DNA from: Styela clava
Lineage: Eukaryota > Chordata > Ascidiacea > Stolidobranchia > Styelidae
DNA length: 64,000 nucleotides
NCBI RefSeq assembly: GCF_964204865.1
Contig: NC_135263.1
Coordinates: 15,793,426 to 15,857,425, forward strand
Direction: 5' to 3'
The translations under genes were made by a program, and so were the position numbers. Of this stretch, positions 13,155-25,600 are shown piece by piece. Within the stretch, counting starts at the first letter, position 1, and each line of letters begins with the position of its first letter. The notes beneath the pieces are model-generated. The model ran no database searches. It worked only from the letters and a program-made list of their open reading frames with translations, and was not told the origin of the DNA.

Positions 13155-14854
13155 ATTTCTTTCACGTATACGTAAGTTTTTCTAAAAGAAGATAGAAATG
13201 ACAAACTCATAACAGAAACCACATACCATATATTTAAGTTATATACAAGCAAAATACTTCGTTAATTCGTGACTGTGTATAACATTAGGCGGTGTAACCT
13301 AATATTATAATTCAGCGTTATTTCAACGTTATCAAATCTATTGGCAGATAAGTTGATCATTATTGACAACGTATTTTTGGTGATGTATCTTGCTTCAATC
13401 ACTCTTTCGCCAAATAAATAACTTTTGTCACTGCCGCACACTGTGTTTTAAGCAATTTAGCCATATATGAATGCTTTCTCATTAACTCATTAGTCTCTGA
13501 TTGTATTCTAATTTATAATATATATTTATGATTTTTTTTTCTTGGAAGAAAAATGGGCGACAGGTACGACACGATTGTGCCATAAGTGCCGCAAGCATAA
13601 TATAATATTGATAAGACAGACAATGTAAATGAAGTGAAGGTAACGTCTCTAATGAAAAACACCACGAAGACAATATCAACAGTAGTTAGTTTATGTCCCA
13701 GGAAGAAGTTGGTGAATTCCATGATTTGGGCCAATGATAGGGTAGTCGACTCTTGTGATAATATTTTACTCACGAAGGGAACAGAAAATTGCCCGACTTC
13801 TGCGGTTGTTAATAACTATAAATATACTTTGAAATTGATTGGGAGTTGGGCAGTGAAAGAAGAATATATCATAGTTCAAATCTGAAAATGAAAAATCCAA
13901 ACAAAACAATATATACATCAATCAAATAACGAATAATAAATGTTTGAATAAGTTATATATATCTTGTTTTGTCTGAAGGTAGACCATGATATATTACGAA
14001 CTTATTCTAATTAGACGCTGTAATCTGTTTCAAGCAGTCTTGTTGAAGCTACATACATAAGCAATTCACAATTTCCCAATATTCTCAGTTGCAATTTTTA
14101 TTTGAGGATTGTTCGTTAAAGATAAGCTTTTACTTTCTACTACATAAGATTCACCGAATGTTAACCATTCAGTAGGGCCTATGAAATGTATTTACGTCCA
14201 AATTAGGAATTTCTGAAAGGAGTTTGAAACGTTGAAAATTACATCGTCATTCCCAAAATTCATTCTTTATCGTGGCTTTACATTGTCGTTTCTAGTTTCG
14301 ATTGAGACAAATTTTTAGTAAGATATTTTTTGGACCAATACGTCAGTTTTTATTACCATCCAAGTATGGTGTGTGGGGACTGGCCGATTTTAATTTGAAG
14401 ATTCAAATAACAAATTTGCCGGAACAGATTGACATTTTTTGAACAATTTATTGAAGCGAAGTAGCCTATATACAGTTGTCAGCCGAACATACATTCCACC
14501 TGACGAAATATTGCAAATGTGACTCATGTGAAAAGTAATGAATTTTCATGTTTGCTCGAAGCAAGCCCTATAGTACTCGCATAAAAGTAAAAATAGTTGC
14601 TGGCGAATGCTGACCCACCAACAGCTGTGAAGCTTCGTTCAGGCGACAGAGTTGTCAGTTCAAGCGGTAATGCTCCGGCCCTGCTTCTAGACACTTTTGA
14701 ATTATATTTTGAAGTTTCTTCGCCTTCTAGACATCACTGTATACATATCGCGAATCAAGGTCTGTGATTTGTTGAAATAATTTTGATATGCCCAAATGAC
14801 AAGACCGCACATATCCAAATCATGGAATTCGCTATACCCTAACCGTATATAGTC
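13155..14854. other. Intergenic, nothing recognised
   Basis: AT-rich sequence. Frames of 65-86 codons overlap on both strands at 13482-13885 (a hydrophobic minus-strand frame and a plus-strand frame). No splice pattern or domain separates them from chance. Confidence 0.4.
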
Positions 14855-15650
14855 CAGCGTTTCCTAAACTTTTTTGGCCACGGAACACTTACACTTTTTA
14901 TCTCGCCTTGCGGAACACCAAAAAATGAAAGAGTAAAAATGATAAAGAAAACTGGTGTAATGTAAACTGGTTCCCAGTGGGTTCTCGTGGCGAGTTGCTG
15001 AATGCGCCGCGAAAACTAACAGAATTGTGTTAATTAAACATACCTAAAATATGATTGAATATTTTACATAATGCATTTATTATAAATGTTTTTTTATTTT
15101 TTATTTAAATGCTGTGTATAAGAATCAATGCGTTTAGTTTACCATTCTATGTCGTTTACTTCCAATACGTAGTGTTTGCCTCTAAAGTTACGTCTAATGG
15201 AGGTAGAAGTACCCGCCGCAATTTTGCGAGCTGCAGACCTGCCGTTTATTTACCTACTGAATAGAGTTTAGCAAAAATAGGTAATTTTTCAGCATTTCAA
15301 TGTAAAACCATCAGGCGGAGATGGAGGAAGAAGAGTTGATCTTTTGCCTTTATTCTTTAGAGTTTAGACCTACTTGTTTGCCTATAGCAAAATCAATATC
15401 ATTGCAGTAAACTTGATAATGAACTTAACAGTCAACAAGCTAGGCCGATGGTTAACGAAAATACCACTACCCCACCCTAGTTAGTCCATTTTAGGCCTAA
15501 TGTGACGCGATATCAAACGGTCAATTGGGCGACAACTTCACGTTCCATAGATCGCCATGACGACCCTTTTAGACGTATTTTTGATTCCTTTTCCACGGAA
15601 CACTTCGAAGATGCTTTAGTGTTCCGCGGAACACAGTTTAGGAAACGCTG
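14855..15650. mobile_element. Non-autonomous hAT-like element (796 bp)
   Basis: Perfect 15-bp terminal inverted repeats, CAGCGTTTCCTAAAC at 14855 and its complement ending at 15650. Both ends continue into a related subterminal stretch (GGAACAC on each side). The flanking 8-mers ATATAGTC and CATAGACA match only partly, so the target duplication has decayed or the insertion is old. No transposase was found. Confidence 0.7.
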
Positions 15651-15687
15651 CATAGACAAACCAAAAACAGCCTTACATACGATAGAT

Positions 15688-16133
15688 CAGGGTCGTCCAA
15701 CCTTTTTGGCCGAAGGGCCACATGTAGTCTACTAATAACGGCGCAGCCCACTTAACATGGCAGTTATGTTCTAGTTTTGCTACACTAACTACAGGTTAAT
15801 GAAAAAATGAACAATACCATCAAACCAAATTTTCACAATTGTTAGAACAATAAAACTGTTGTTTCCCAACCATTGATGGGGCGCCATCAGGGGTTATTCC
15901 CGAAAGTTTCGCCAAAGACAAGCCGAGACGCTTGATTACTTTTATCACAGCTCCCAACAAATCAATGCCTCTAATGCTAGTCGTACTCCTAATAGGGATA
16001 ATGGCTGCAAGCTCTTCGGTAATTTCAAATCATCATCAACTCCACGCGAGAAGATCGCCAAGACATTTATACAGTGCGGGCCACTCGCAATGCTTCCGCG
16101 GGTCACATATGGCCCGCGGGTTGGACGACCCTG
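15688..16133. mobile_element. Non-autonomous hAT element (446 bp)
   Basis: The left end CAGGGTCGTCCAACC and the right end GGTTGGACGACCCTG are exact inverted repeats. A perfect 8-bp target duplication CGATAGAT (15680-15687 and 16134-16141) borders them. The subterminal CTTTTTGGCCGAAGGGCCAC is nearly the same as in the element at 52021-53027, so the two belong to one family. Confidence 0.88.
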
Positions 16134-16550
16134 CGATAGATAGAACCACAGTCGAAACTAAACGCAATAGATGTTATGAAGTTGTTGAAAGCATGTTGCC
16201 CCATTTCCATTGAACAACTGAAAAGGGGAATATATGGGTCAACCGACTTCAAGTCTGTGATAAAGTTGTGTACTTGCAAAACAGTGTTCAATGATGGAGG
16301 GCACTTCCGAACAATCAGCTACATCTAACGGATCGACCCTAGAAGGCCTTATAATTGTTTAATTAGTTATTTGAACCTTGTCGGTGCCGCTGATTGATCT
16401 CCAGCTCTGGTTCCTCACGGCTCCCCTTCATCAATTTTCTTCTTTCGAATTTTACATGCTAGTTTCAGAATGAAAAAAAAAGTGAATTTGATCATGGCCA
16501 GAATCCATTTTGAAGTTGAAGTGATTGGCGATCAAGCAAGCAAGTTGTCT

Positions 16551-17137
16551 TATAGCACAAATGATTGTTAAATGAATGTGATGTTACCGTATATTGCTAA
16601 TTTGTAGATTGTCTCAGAACTTGCAAGTCACCCGTTAACCCTTCAGCTTCAACGCCCACGTGAATGAAGATGCGTTAAAAATCTCTATATGTTTTTATTC
16701 GTATATTTCCACAACACACAGAATATAAATCTTATAACATTTATCCAGACTAGCTTAGAATGGTTTACATCGTCTTCTCTCACATCGTCCTCCTTCGAAA
16801 GATATCGGAGTCGTATTTATACGTCGATCGTACATCTAATTAAATACTGTAAACGTGAGCTCGTGATTCACGTTATAAACAGAAACTCCTATTATCTCAA
16901 TAAGGGTAATTAGGTACATCGTACGGATGGGAACTTAGAGATAATTATTTCAATCAGTGTCAAAGGTCTTGAGAATATAAATTTTAATTTGATAATGAAT
17001 GGATGGAACATGTTGTGGGTCATAAAACTGGCGTAATTTGATTCCTACGAAAGTCTTTGTTCGGATTTTGGGAAAAATTAACTTTGTTTTGATGATTTCA
17101 ACATGAAATGGGGTACATTTGGGGGTTAGTTGCTATA
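16551..17137 (-). repeat. Long terminal direct repeat, copy 1
   Basis: 587-bp repeat. In the minus-strand reading it is the 3' repeat, preceded by the purine-rich tract. It holds a 74-codon frame that is identical in both copies, which reflects repeat identity and is not evidence of a protein. Confidence 0.8.
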
Positions 17138-18482
17138 TTATCTCCCCATCTTACTAACTGGAAGTTTAAAGATTTGGCACCCTCAAATAAATTGAAAATG
17201 TATAGAAAAATACAATACACAATGCTAAAATTAATGATATAGGTCAAAAAAAAATATTTAAATGTATATGATCTATAATGAGACACGACATTGAAATGAA
17301 GAAGAGTTTATAGAAAGGGTAAAGGTTGTAAAGTAGAATTACAGAAGGATGGCGTATTTTCATTTTAAAAATTTTGGTTTGGACGGTTAAAACATATTTT
17401 CAATTTAATGTATTTCGCTAAGTTAAAATACTTATACTCGTTTTATCGCATTGTTACGATTTTGTAGACCTAGTTGGTCAATATATATATGCTTGTCCCA
17501 TGTCGGGAAGAAAAAACGCATTTTTAAGTTTATGCCATCTCAGGGCTTTTTTGAAAAAATAACGCTTTTGGATACAATTTTTGTTTAACGAGCTTATTAT
17601 TTCACCGTTCTATATGACGGCTTTGTAAATAATTAAAAGTATGACTCGCTCGAATCTACTTTTAGAAAGCATTTTAATTCTAACGAAATCTATTTAATCG
17701 AAAAGAAATGCTAACCACAAATATTCAATAATATAAATCTCTTGAAAGGTTTTGAAATCGGAATATTCAAAGTTGTTACCATCAATTAATTTATAAAAAT
17801 TAAAAGTCGAATGAAACGCCATGTATATATAAGAAGAAAAAGAAGTACTTTACCTTAGTAATAGTGGAAGAATGAAAAATGTCTGTCTCAATGAGGAGAA
17901 AAACCTGCAAATCATGAAACAAATTGTAGAATAACATGCTCCTGATTTGTATATCCATTAGGTATGCGCGAAAATTCCTCTCTCTATTATTCGGAATAGA
18001 GCGCGTAATTTACCGTAAAACAGTCCATATAGTTCATTGTTTTCAACAGTTCGTTTTTGATTAGGTTTTTCACCTCGAACATATATCATGTTCTAAAAGA
18101 GTTCATTTCGATCGATGTTCAATACAGTCCATATTCATGATTTTAACGTTTCCAGAGTCCGTTACCATAGTTCAACTGTTTTCAATTGAGATTATTGTTT
18201 TATCATAATTTTCTTCATTATTTCGACTTGTCAGCAATTTGCTACTTCAATCGTTTTTCCAGGCAATTTGAATCTCCCCGACGTTCGTAAATTGGTCGAA
18301 TTTGATTTTCGCCCGTATTGTAGAGACGGTCTCTCGGCAATTGTTGAAAACTTTCGCTTGGTCAGCTTTTTCGTTGATTCCGTCAAATTGTTGCCAGTCC
18401 TGATTGTTGTCCGTACTTGTGGTTGAACGCTGTTGATCTGCTCCGTTTCAGAAGGTTAATTCAAGTCGGCTTTGTCACCATT

Positions 18483-19069
18483 TATAGCACAAATGATTGT
18501 TAAATGAATGTGATGTTACCGTATATTGCTAATTTGTAGATTGTCTCAGAACTTGCAAGTCACCCGTTCACCCTTCAGCTTCAACGCCCACGTGAATGAA
18601 GATGCGTTAAAAATCTTTATATGTTTTTATTCGTATATTTCCACAACACACAGAATATAAATCTTATAACATTTATCCAGACTAGCTTAGAATGGTTTAC
18701 ATCGTCTTCTCTCACATCGTCCTCCTTCGAAAGATATCGGAGTCGTATTTATACGTCGATCGTACATCTAATTAAATACTGTAAACGTGAGCTCGTGATT
18801 CACGTTATAAACAGAAACTCCTATTATCTCAATAAGGGTAATTAGGTACATCGTACGGATGGGAACTTAGAGATAATTATTTCAATCAGTGTCAAAGGTC
18901 TTGAGAATATAAATTTTAATTTGATAATGAATGGATGGAACATGTTGTGGGTCATAAAACTGGCGTAATTTGATTCCTACGAAAGTCTTTGTTCGGATTT
19001 TGGGAAAAATTAACTTTGTTTTGATGATTTCAACATGAAATGGGGTACATTTGGGGGTTAGTTGCTATA
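18483..19069 (-). repeat. Long terminal direct repeat, copy 2
   Basis: 587-bp partner of the repeat at 16551-17137, with the same termini. In the minus-strand reading it is the 5' repeat, followed by the possible primer-binding site. Confidence 0.8.
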
Positions 19070-19690
19070 GTCTCACTAATCGCTAAATTTGTTTTTGAAG
19101 GCCCATAACAGCATTGAGCTGAAGGGTTCAGATTAGATTTGAATAAATTTAGTGGTCATTACTTTGTTTCACCCTTGAATGGCACATGGAGGCACTATTT
19201 TCGAAATCTTTAAAATCATTAAATTGCCCCAAAATATGCAAGCAGTCGCCAGAACAAAATGAATTTAATTTTTTATTCATACCTAAATAACTTAACAATC
19301 CGTAACTAAAAGACAAATAATCTACAAGCAAATCTAAGAGCAATTAATTTACAAAAACTAGTTAATGTTTACAATCATGCTATCTGAGAGAAAGGGTGTA
19401 TGGCAGACTGCTTAATATGAATTGTTACGTCACTGTTGAATTTTCCTGCTGATTATGCATTGTTACGGAAATAAACAAGGAAGTCTGTGCCCTGGAAATA
19501 AATATTGCAAATACAGTCGGTCCACTGTTAATATAACGCAGATAAATCTTTATGCTCAAATTGGACAATAGGTGAACAGTTACGGTACCATAGGTGTTTC
19601 TCGAGGCAGTAAGGTCAGAGGTCGGGGAACTATCGTAGTTTTTTTTATCTGGTGACCTTACGCATAACAGATCGAACCAGGAAATGAAAA

Positions 19691-22600
19691 ATGGCGACCG
19701 AGGAAAGAGACGATCTAGCAGAAATCGAACAGCCCAAAAGCATCGATTTGTTACTGCGAGCAGGTATTTATAGTATAATTTGGGATTCAAACAAAGTTCC
19801 TTACTAATAGACGATGCTGTGAATACAGAATTGAAAGGAAATACAAACCCGGAAGCTGTGATTTTTACCGGTTCACGTCAGTTTTTTACCCGGAAAAGTT
19901 ATGAACTTCCTGGTTTGAGATTGACGAATTACGCATACCGTAGTTGTAATTGGGTTCGTCTTGATCATTCATATGCACGATTTCATGTCCAAATTACAGA
20001 ATTATTCTATATTCTGAAAGCACGGTACCGGTACTACATATTTTGCACAAAATTTGGAACAACAGAACTACCCATATTCTGATATTGCTGTACTGATGTA
20101 CCGGTACGCTACCTTACTGCTGTACTGTACTTCCATACCTATATAATCACAGTACGGTATTCCATAAAATGTGAAGTACTTGAAAGTTGTGAATACGGCA
20201 GAAGAGTGCTGAAATTAGTTTTTGTTGGTATTATGATCAAAATGTTGAATTCTTTCCTGTCATGAATTAAAATAGCTTCTGGGCTTTGCAACTGAATTAA
20301 TGCTCTTTACATCCAAACCTAACAATGCAGTCTAAATCTTCAATAAATATTTTGTTAACCATTCAGTTAATTTTACATTTTCTATTTAGTTCAAGTGAGC
20401 GCTGTCGATACAGGAAAAAGCAAGAACAGCAGGGAAAATCCAGTTTTAGCTAATGGAAGTAGGCCTACTTCTGCTGGTTATGGATTGATCACTACAGAAG
20501 AGTCTCATAATATAGAATTCCAAAACCTCACGGTATGAGTTTTTGATGAATGAATTGCTTATTTATAGAGCTTGATAATTAATCTCCAGAATGTCAAGAC
20601 ATTTCCAAATGATTGTAAAAGCTATGTCATACTTTTCTATGTAGTGATAAAACATTGGTTGAATGTAGTCGACTCATCTTGCTGTCTTGGGATTATTACA
20701 TGCATATTCAATAATGAACCATTTCATTTTTTTTCACGTAGACATATAAACACATACAAATTTCACATTTCAGGTGAATGTAGAAGACTTCGCAGATGGC
20801 AATGCAACAGATGCCTTGTCATGCATTGGTCTTAGCGAAGATGTTGTCACAGATATCACCGAGTGTTCGGAATCAGAACTTGTACATCATGCTACCAATG
20901 TATTATGAAATTTGTATTTCAATAATAGGCTATCTCATTTATTTATGTCCAATGCATTTGGTTGTAAAATGCGACAGAACACCAAAAATGCCTACCATAA
21001 TTTTGAGAATTTGAAAATCTTTAATGTGGCCTTTTGTAAGCTAAGTCACTTCATATAGTGGTAGGTGCTTGTATTATAATAATTTTTAAACTAAATTCCA
21101 TTTCATTTTTAAAATTATTATTCATAAGTTATTTCACTTTTATTCAGGCATTTGAAACTTCTGGAAATGTTGAAGTAGTTGTTGATGAGAATCCTGCTGG
21201 CCAATATTCGGGCCGTTCTGCATCAGCTATTTTGGATGTTGATCCATTATCATGGTCCGAAGACGACGTTTATATCTGGATGCTTCTTGTTGCACAACTC
21301 TTTCATTTGGATAAAGCAAAGGTTGGATGAGTTCTTTGATGGTGTTATCAGATGAAGCTTGATTAAATGATAAATGAATTAATTAATAAAGTACATTGAT
21401 TTACAATGTTCCTCATCCTGATATATTCCATCACATGAGGAGGTATATATTAAAAATTTAATCGTGAACACATAATGAATTATTAGAATACTACGCTCAC
21501 TTCATTGGCTAAAGGTTTTTTCTTTATAATTTTAGGTAAAGAATCTTCACATAAATGGCAGAGAACTTGCAATGATAAGCAAACAGGAATTTATTGAACG
21601 TTTGCCTCATGGTGATGTATTGTGGGCTCACCTTGAATATTTGAGATTGCAACATGGTATGTCACTGCTCTGAACTCAATCTGTTACTTTTTGCATCCTT
21701 AATTCATAAAGACTAAGAGGATTTGGACACAAGTAGCCACTGATATATAATTAGCTATTGCAAATTTTAATAGGACGGGGATCTTTACAGCTAGGAATAG
21801 CCTACTCAGTGAAGTGGTGGTCATAAGGGTTGCAAGCCAACGCATGGTACTCATAGACCAGGCCATTACATCAAACGATAGTCGGTGGTATTTTGAATTT
21901 TTCACTTTACTTGTGCAAAATCATGCTATCTAGAGTAGGCCATATTGCTTTTTAGCTGTAGGTTCTGCCCAGATGTGGTGACATTAATAAAATTTTGAGT
22001 TGATGAAAAAAACTATTACAGAGTCAAGTTAAGAATACTTTTTGGGGTCAAAGAATTGTCTATTTCCAACAAGTATGGTTGTAGAATAGACTACAACACT
22101 CACTTTAAGATATTTAATGATAAAATTTTTCACCCACAAATAGATGATTGCTGGACTCCTCGCCGCCTTAGGGAGGTTCACGTATCCGCTGGCCGGGTAT
22201 GGCTCCATGCCCCATCAAGTCCATGCATCTGAAACAAATAACTGGCTAATTAATCTCATATCTGACATGGACTGATAACCGGACCAGAGACCGTGGTTCA
22301 CCATATGATAAAGCAGTCCTATTGGTTTTCCTCTCCCCCGGGATAAATATGTAAATCCTATCTTATTTTAGCGCCAGAAAGCACAACAGACAAGGGCAGA
22401 GCGAGAAATCGACAGAACATGAAGAGGTCTAATAAAAATAGTAAATCAAACACAGGTGAATCTTTAATTTATCTTTAAACAGATTTGTTATTTCAACCTA
22501 TAATTAAGGATCTTGATATTTTTGGAAAGCATGATTGCCAGAAGTTGTTATTTACTGCTTAGTGTTAGTTAGTTTACTGTTAGTTACTGATTTTCAACAT

Positions 22601-25600
22601 GTTACCTTTGTGAAAGAATTGTGATATATACTTTATTTAAAGCACAAAAATGCATGTTTCACTAATAAAACAGTATGGTATTAACGTAACAGTATACAGG
22701 ATTTTCAAATTGAGCTCATCTTCTTCAATATATCTAATTATCAGCTCCAAAAACTAAATATTCAAAACAAGAACAGAAGAGACTTGCATTGGAAACATTG
22801 AATGCCATCACCCAAGATAAAATAAGCAAATTTTCGACTGAAGATTCAAAACTGAGTTTTGCTGACGATGGCATAACAGATGCAAAAAAGAGAAAAACGT
22901 CTGGAAATAAGATAAAAACAACAATGAGACATAAAAGTATGTTCACCCTCTCTTATTTTACAGCTTTTTTTTTAGGTGTTGCAACTGAGAACTCAGTTGT
23001 GTCATTCTTCTGATTTCTCCAAATCTTTTAAAATAGCTCATTTAGTTAGACTAGGCCACTCACTCAGGTCTCAGATAGGTAAATATTTTCTCCCCCCCCC
23101 CTCCCTGGCTATGCTCCTTCCTTTATTCATTTTGACTGTTTTTATTCAAATCAACAGCACATGATTCCTAATTCAATTCAACTTCATGCTGTAAGGTAAC
23201 ATGCCTAAAAATGTAGTAGTATTTCACATGTTTGCAAATTGTGATTGGTTTAGAGTGTGGAGTAGAACCATGGATAACACATTTAAAGGACTGTTGCAGA
23301 GGGATATTTAGAGAGCAAAGGAAATATTACTGATTGAATATTTATGATAAAGCAAAATGGGAATATCCCCCTCCATTACGCATTAACAAGTTTTATTGAG
23401 CAAAAGCAAATTTGCCAAGAGCCATATTGACGACTATTTGATGATTTTTGCATATTATTCTGTAAGTTTAGAGTTGTTTTGTAATTTTTTTGGTAAATTT
23501 TTAGGCTCAAGCTATTTTCTATGGCAATTCATGTTGGCTCTTCTTCAAGACCCGATCACTTGTCCTAGGTTCATCAGGTAAGAAAATTTGATTATATTCA
23601 AAACGTGTGTAACTGTATTCTGTATAGTGATATTTGTTTATTTTAGGTTAGTTTAATGCAGTGCTTGAAGCAGGGATGTCCAATGGTCACGTAATAACAT
23701 TTGCGTTTTTCTGAATCAAAGAATAGTTTCAAGAGCAAATAATAAATTAATGCCTGCGAGGTTAGTGTCCTGTCAGACGCCCAGCAACTATCTGCCATCC
23801 TATTGGCCCGTTTGTTTGCTGCGAAACAATTTATACAAATATAATGTTCAAGTTTTCTGGGGACTAATTTGGGCATTTACAGGTAAAATGCGTCCCTATG
23901 TACGGGATTTTCAACTTACGAAGGGGCTTCCGGAACGAATTAATTTTGTAAATAGAGTTTCTACTGTATTTGCTAAATTAGAGTTTGCATTGTTTATTCA
24001 GCACTACTGTACCGTTCTTTTAAATCTTGATTTGTTGTTTTCAAGATGGATGGATGTATCGAAGGGAGTTTTCAAACTTGTTGATACAAAATCTGTTTCG
24101 TATTTGTGGGGAAAACTTAAAAATAAACCAAGCATGAATTACGAGTCACTGGGAAGGGCATTGAGGTAAATAAACATAAATATTATGTTATTTTGTTCAT
24201 ATTTTTATGTTAACTACCATGAGTTGGTATTGGTCGTAATATATTGTTTAATGAAAGAAACGTTATTTTGTGAGGCGAATTTGATTTTTTGTGTTAGTTG
24301 ATTCTGCATGTCAATATTTAATGGAATATTGAAAAATTATTTTGTCTCGATATTCTTGACAAAGTAGTCACCCGTGTTCAAAGCCTTGTTTGAAGCTATC
24401 CAGGTCTGATTCTAATAATATTTTGAATTCTTTTTAAGGTACTATTATCAGAAAGGTATTATGAGAAAGGTTGATGGAATTCGGCTCGTTTATCAGTTTC
24501 GTTTTCTACCTAAAGTTTTGCAACTTGTTCCTGATGACATCGAACAACAATCACCAGAAACTGTTGATTTATCAAGTGAGGCCAATATACTATTTCGGCA
24601 ACACACAACGGCATCAAAGTTTACACTATATCATACATTTAATATTAATAGAGGGGGTATTAGTTGCAACTTATGCTTTTAACAGTAATCATATGTTGTA
24701 TTCAACTATAGAATGCTGTTTTCATTCAGTTCTAGGCATCATAGTTATGTCTACAAATTTCTTTTTACAGGATGACCCAAATAAACAGAGTCCAAGTCAT
24801 TCGGAGCATATTCTAGAAAAGGAGTGGGGGGGGGGGGGGGCAAATTATGGACCACGGGTCGGGTCTGGCAAATAAGAGTTGAATAAATTTTCACTATAGT
24901 AAATAGAAATCTTTTTTGGGGTTGCCTAAACCTTGCTGTATTCAGTTGGAGTTCCTAATTTATGTTTCTAATCCCTTTCATTTTTTTTCTATTTTGGTGT
25001 TAGTTTTAGTAAATATCCATAAAAAATTGACGCAATGATTTTTTAACAGGGGTGACAGATTGGCCAGAAGCAGAAAAAGAATATGTCAAACATTTACTTG
25101 TCGATTACATCGTCCTACCCTTATCTGATGGAGCACCAGAATTATTGTCATATATTAGAATGCCCAGAATTCGACCACATGTTCAAAATGTATGTTGATT
25201 TAGGAATATTTGTAAATATTTTATGAAAATACCCCAAATTCATGAAGTTTTGTTCATGAGTTTTCTATGAAGAAGAAAAATTTCTTACCTGGAACTAGCT
25301 TACAAATTAAACAATTATTTTTTGAGGATAGTTGTGAAAAGTATGAATTTATTTGTACAATATCTTCTTTTTTTTAGCTTTCATCAAAACGTTCTTTCTG
25401 TACTGGAAATAATGCTGCAAATCTGCAACCCATCGCAAGTTCTGGAATGTTTTTGCAACCGAAAAACCAGTGGTATAAATTGGAAATTGATCCTACAAGT
25501 TCAATTAGTCAGGGTAATTATATTTACTTTACTAAACAGTTGTTGAATCTGAATCAAGACTTATTTTATTCTGAACACAAAATGCAATAGAGAGTATGAT

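Larger units (their letters stand above)
16551..19069 (-). mobile_element. LTR-type non-autonomous retroelement (2519 bp)
   Basis: Two direct repeats of exactly 587 bp (16551-17137 and 18483-19069) flank a 1345-bp interior. I saw only two base differences between them. Each repeat begins TATAGCA and ends TGCTATA, so the termini are short inverted repeats instead of the usual TG...CA. The whole unit is bordered by a 4-bp direct repeat GTCT (16547-16550 and 19070-19073). On the minus strand, a purine-rich stretch AAGATGGGGAGATAA lies just before the downstream repeat, and TGGTGACAAAG lies two bases after the upstream one. These fit a polypurine tract and a primer-binding site. The interior has no gag, protease or reverse transcriptase frame, so it would need help from another element. 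Confidence 0.7.

Noticed and set aside
13482-13885. Hydrophobic minus-strand frame and an overlapping plus-strand frame
   Set aside because: Both strands are open over the same bases, nothing matches a family, and no exons join them. Chance is the simplest reading.
16689-16913. A 74-codon frame repeated identically at 18621-18845
   Set aside because: The identity comes from the 587-bp direct repeats. The sequence has no protein-like features.
24576-24850. Extension of ETS exon 10, or an exon at about 24774 before the poly-G run
   Set aside because: The required phase meets a stop soon after that acceptor. The exon at 25050 joins in frame for its whole length.
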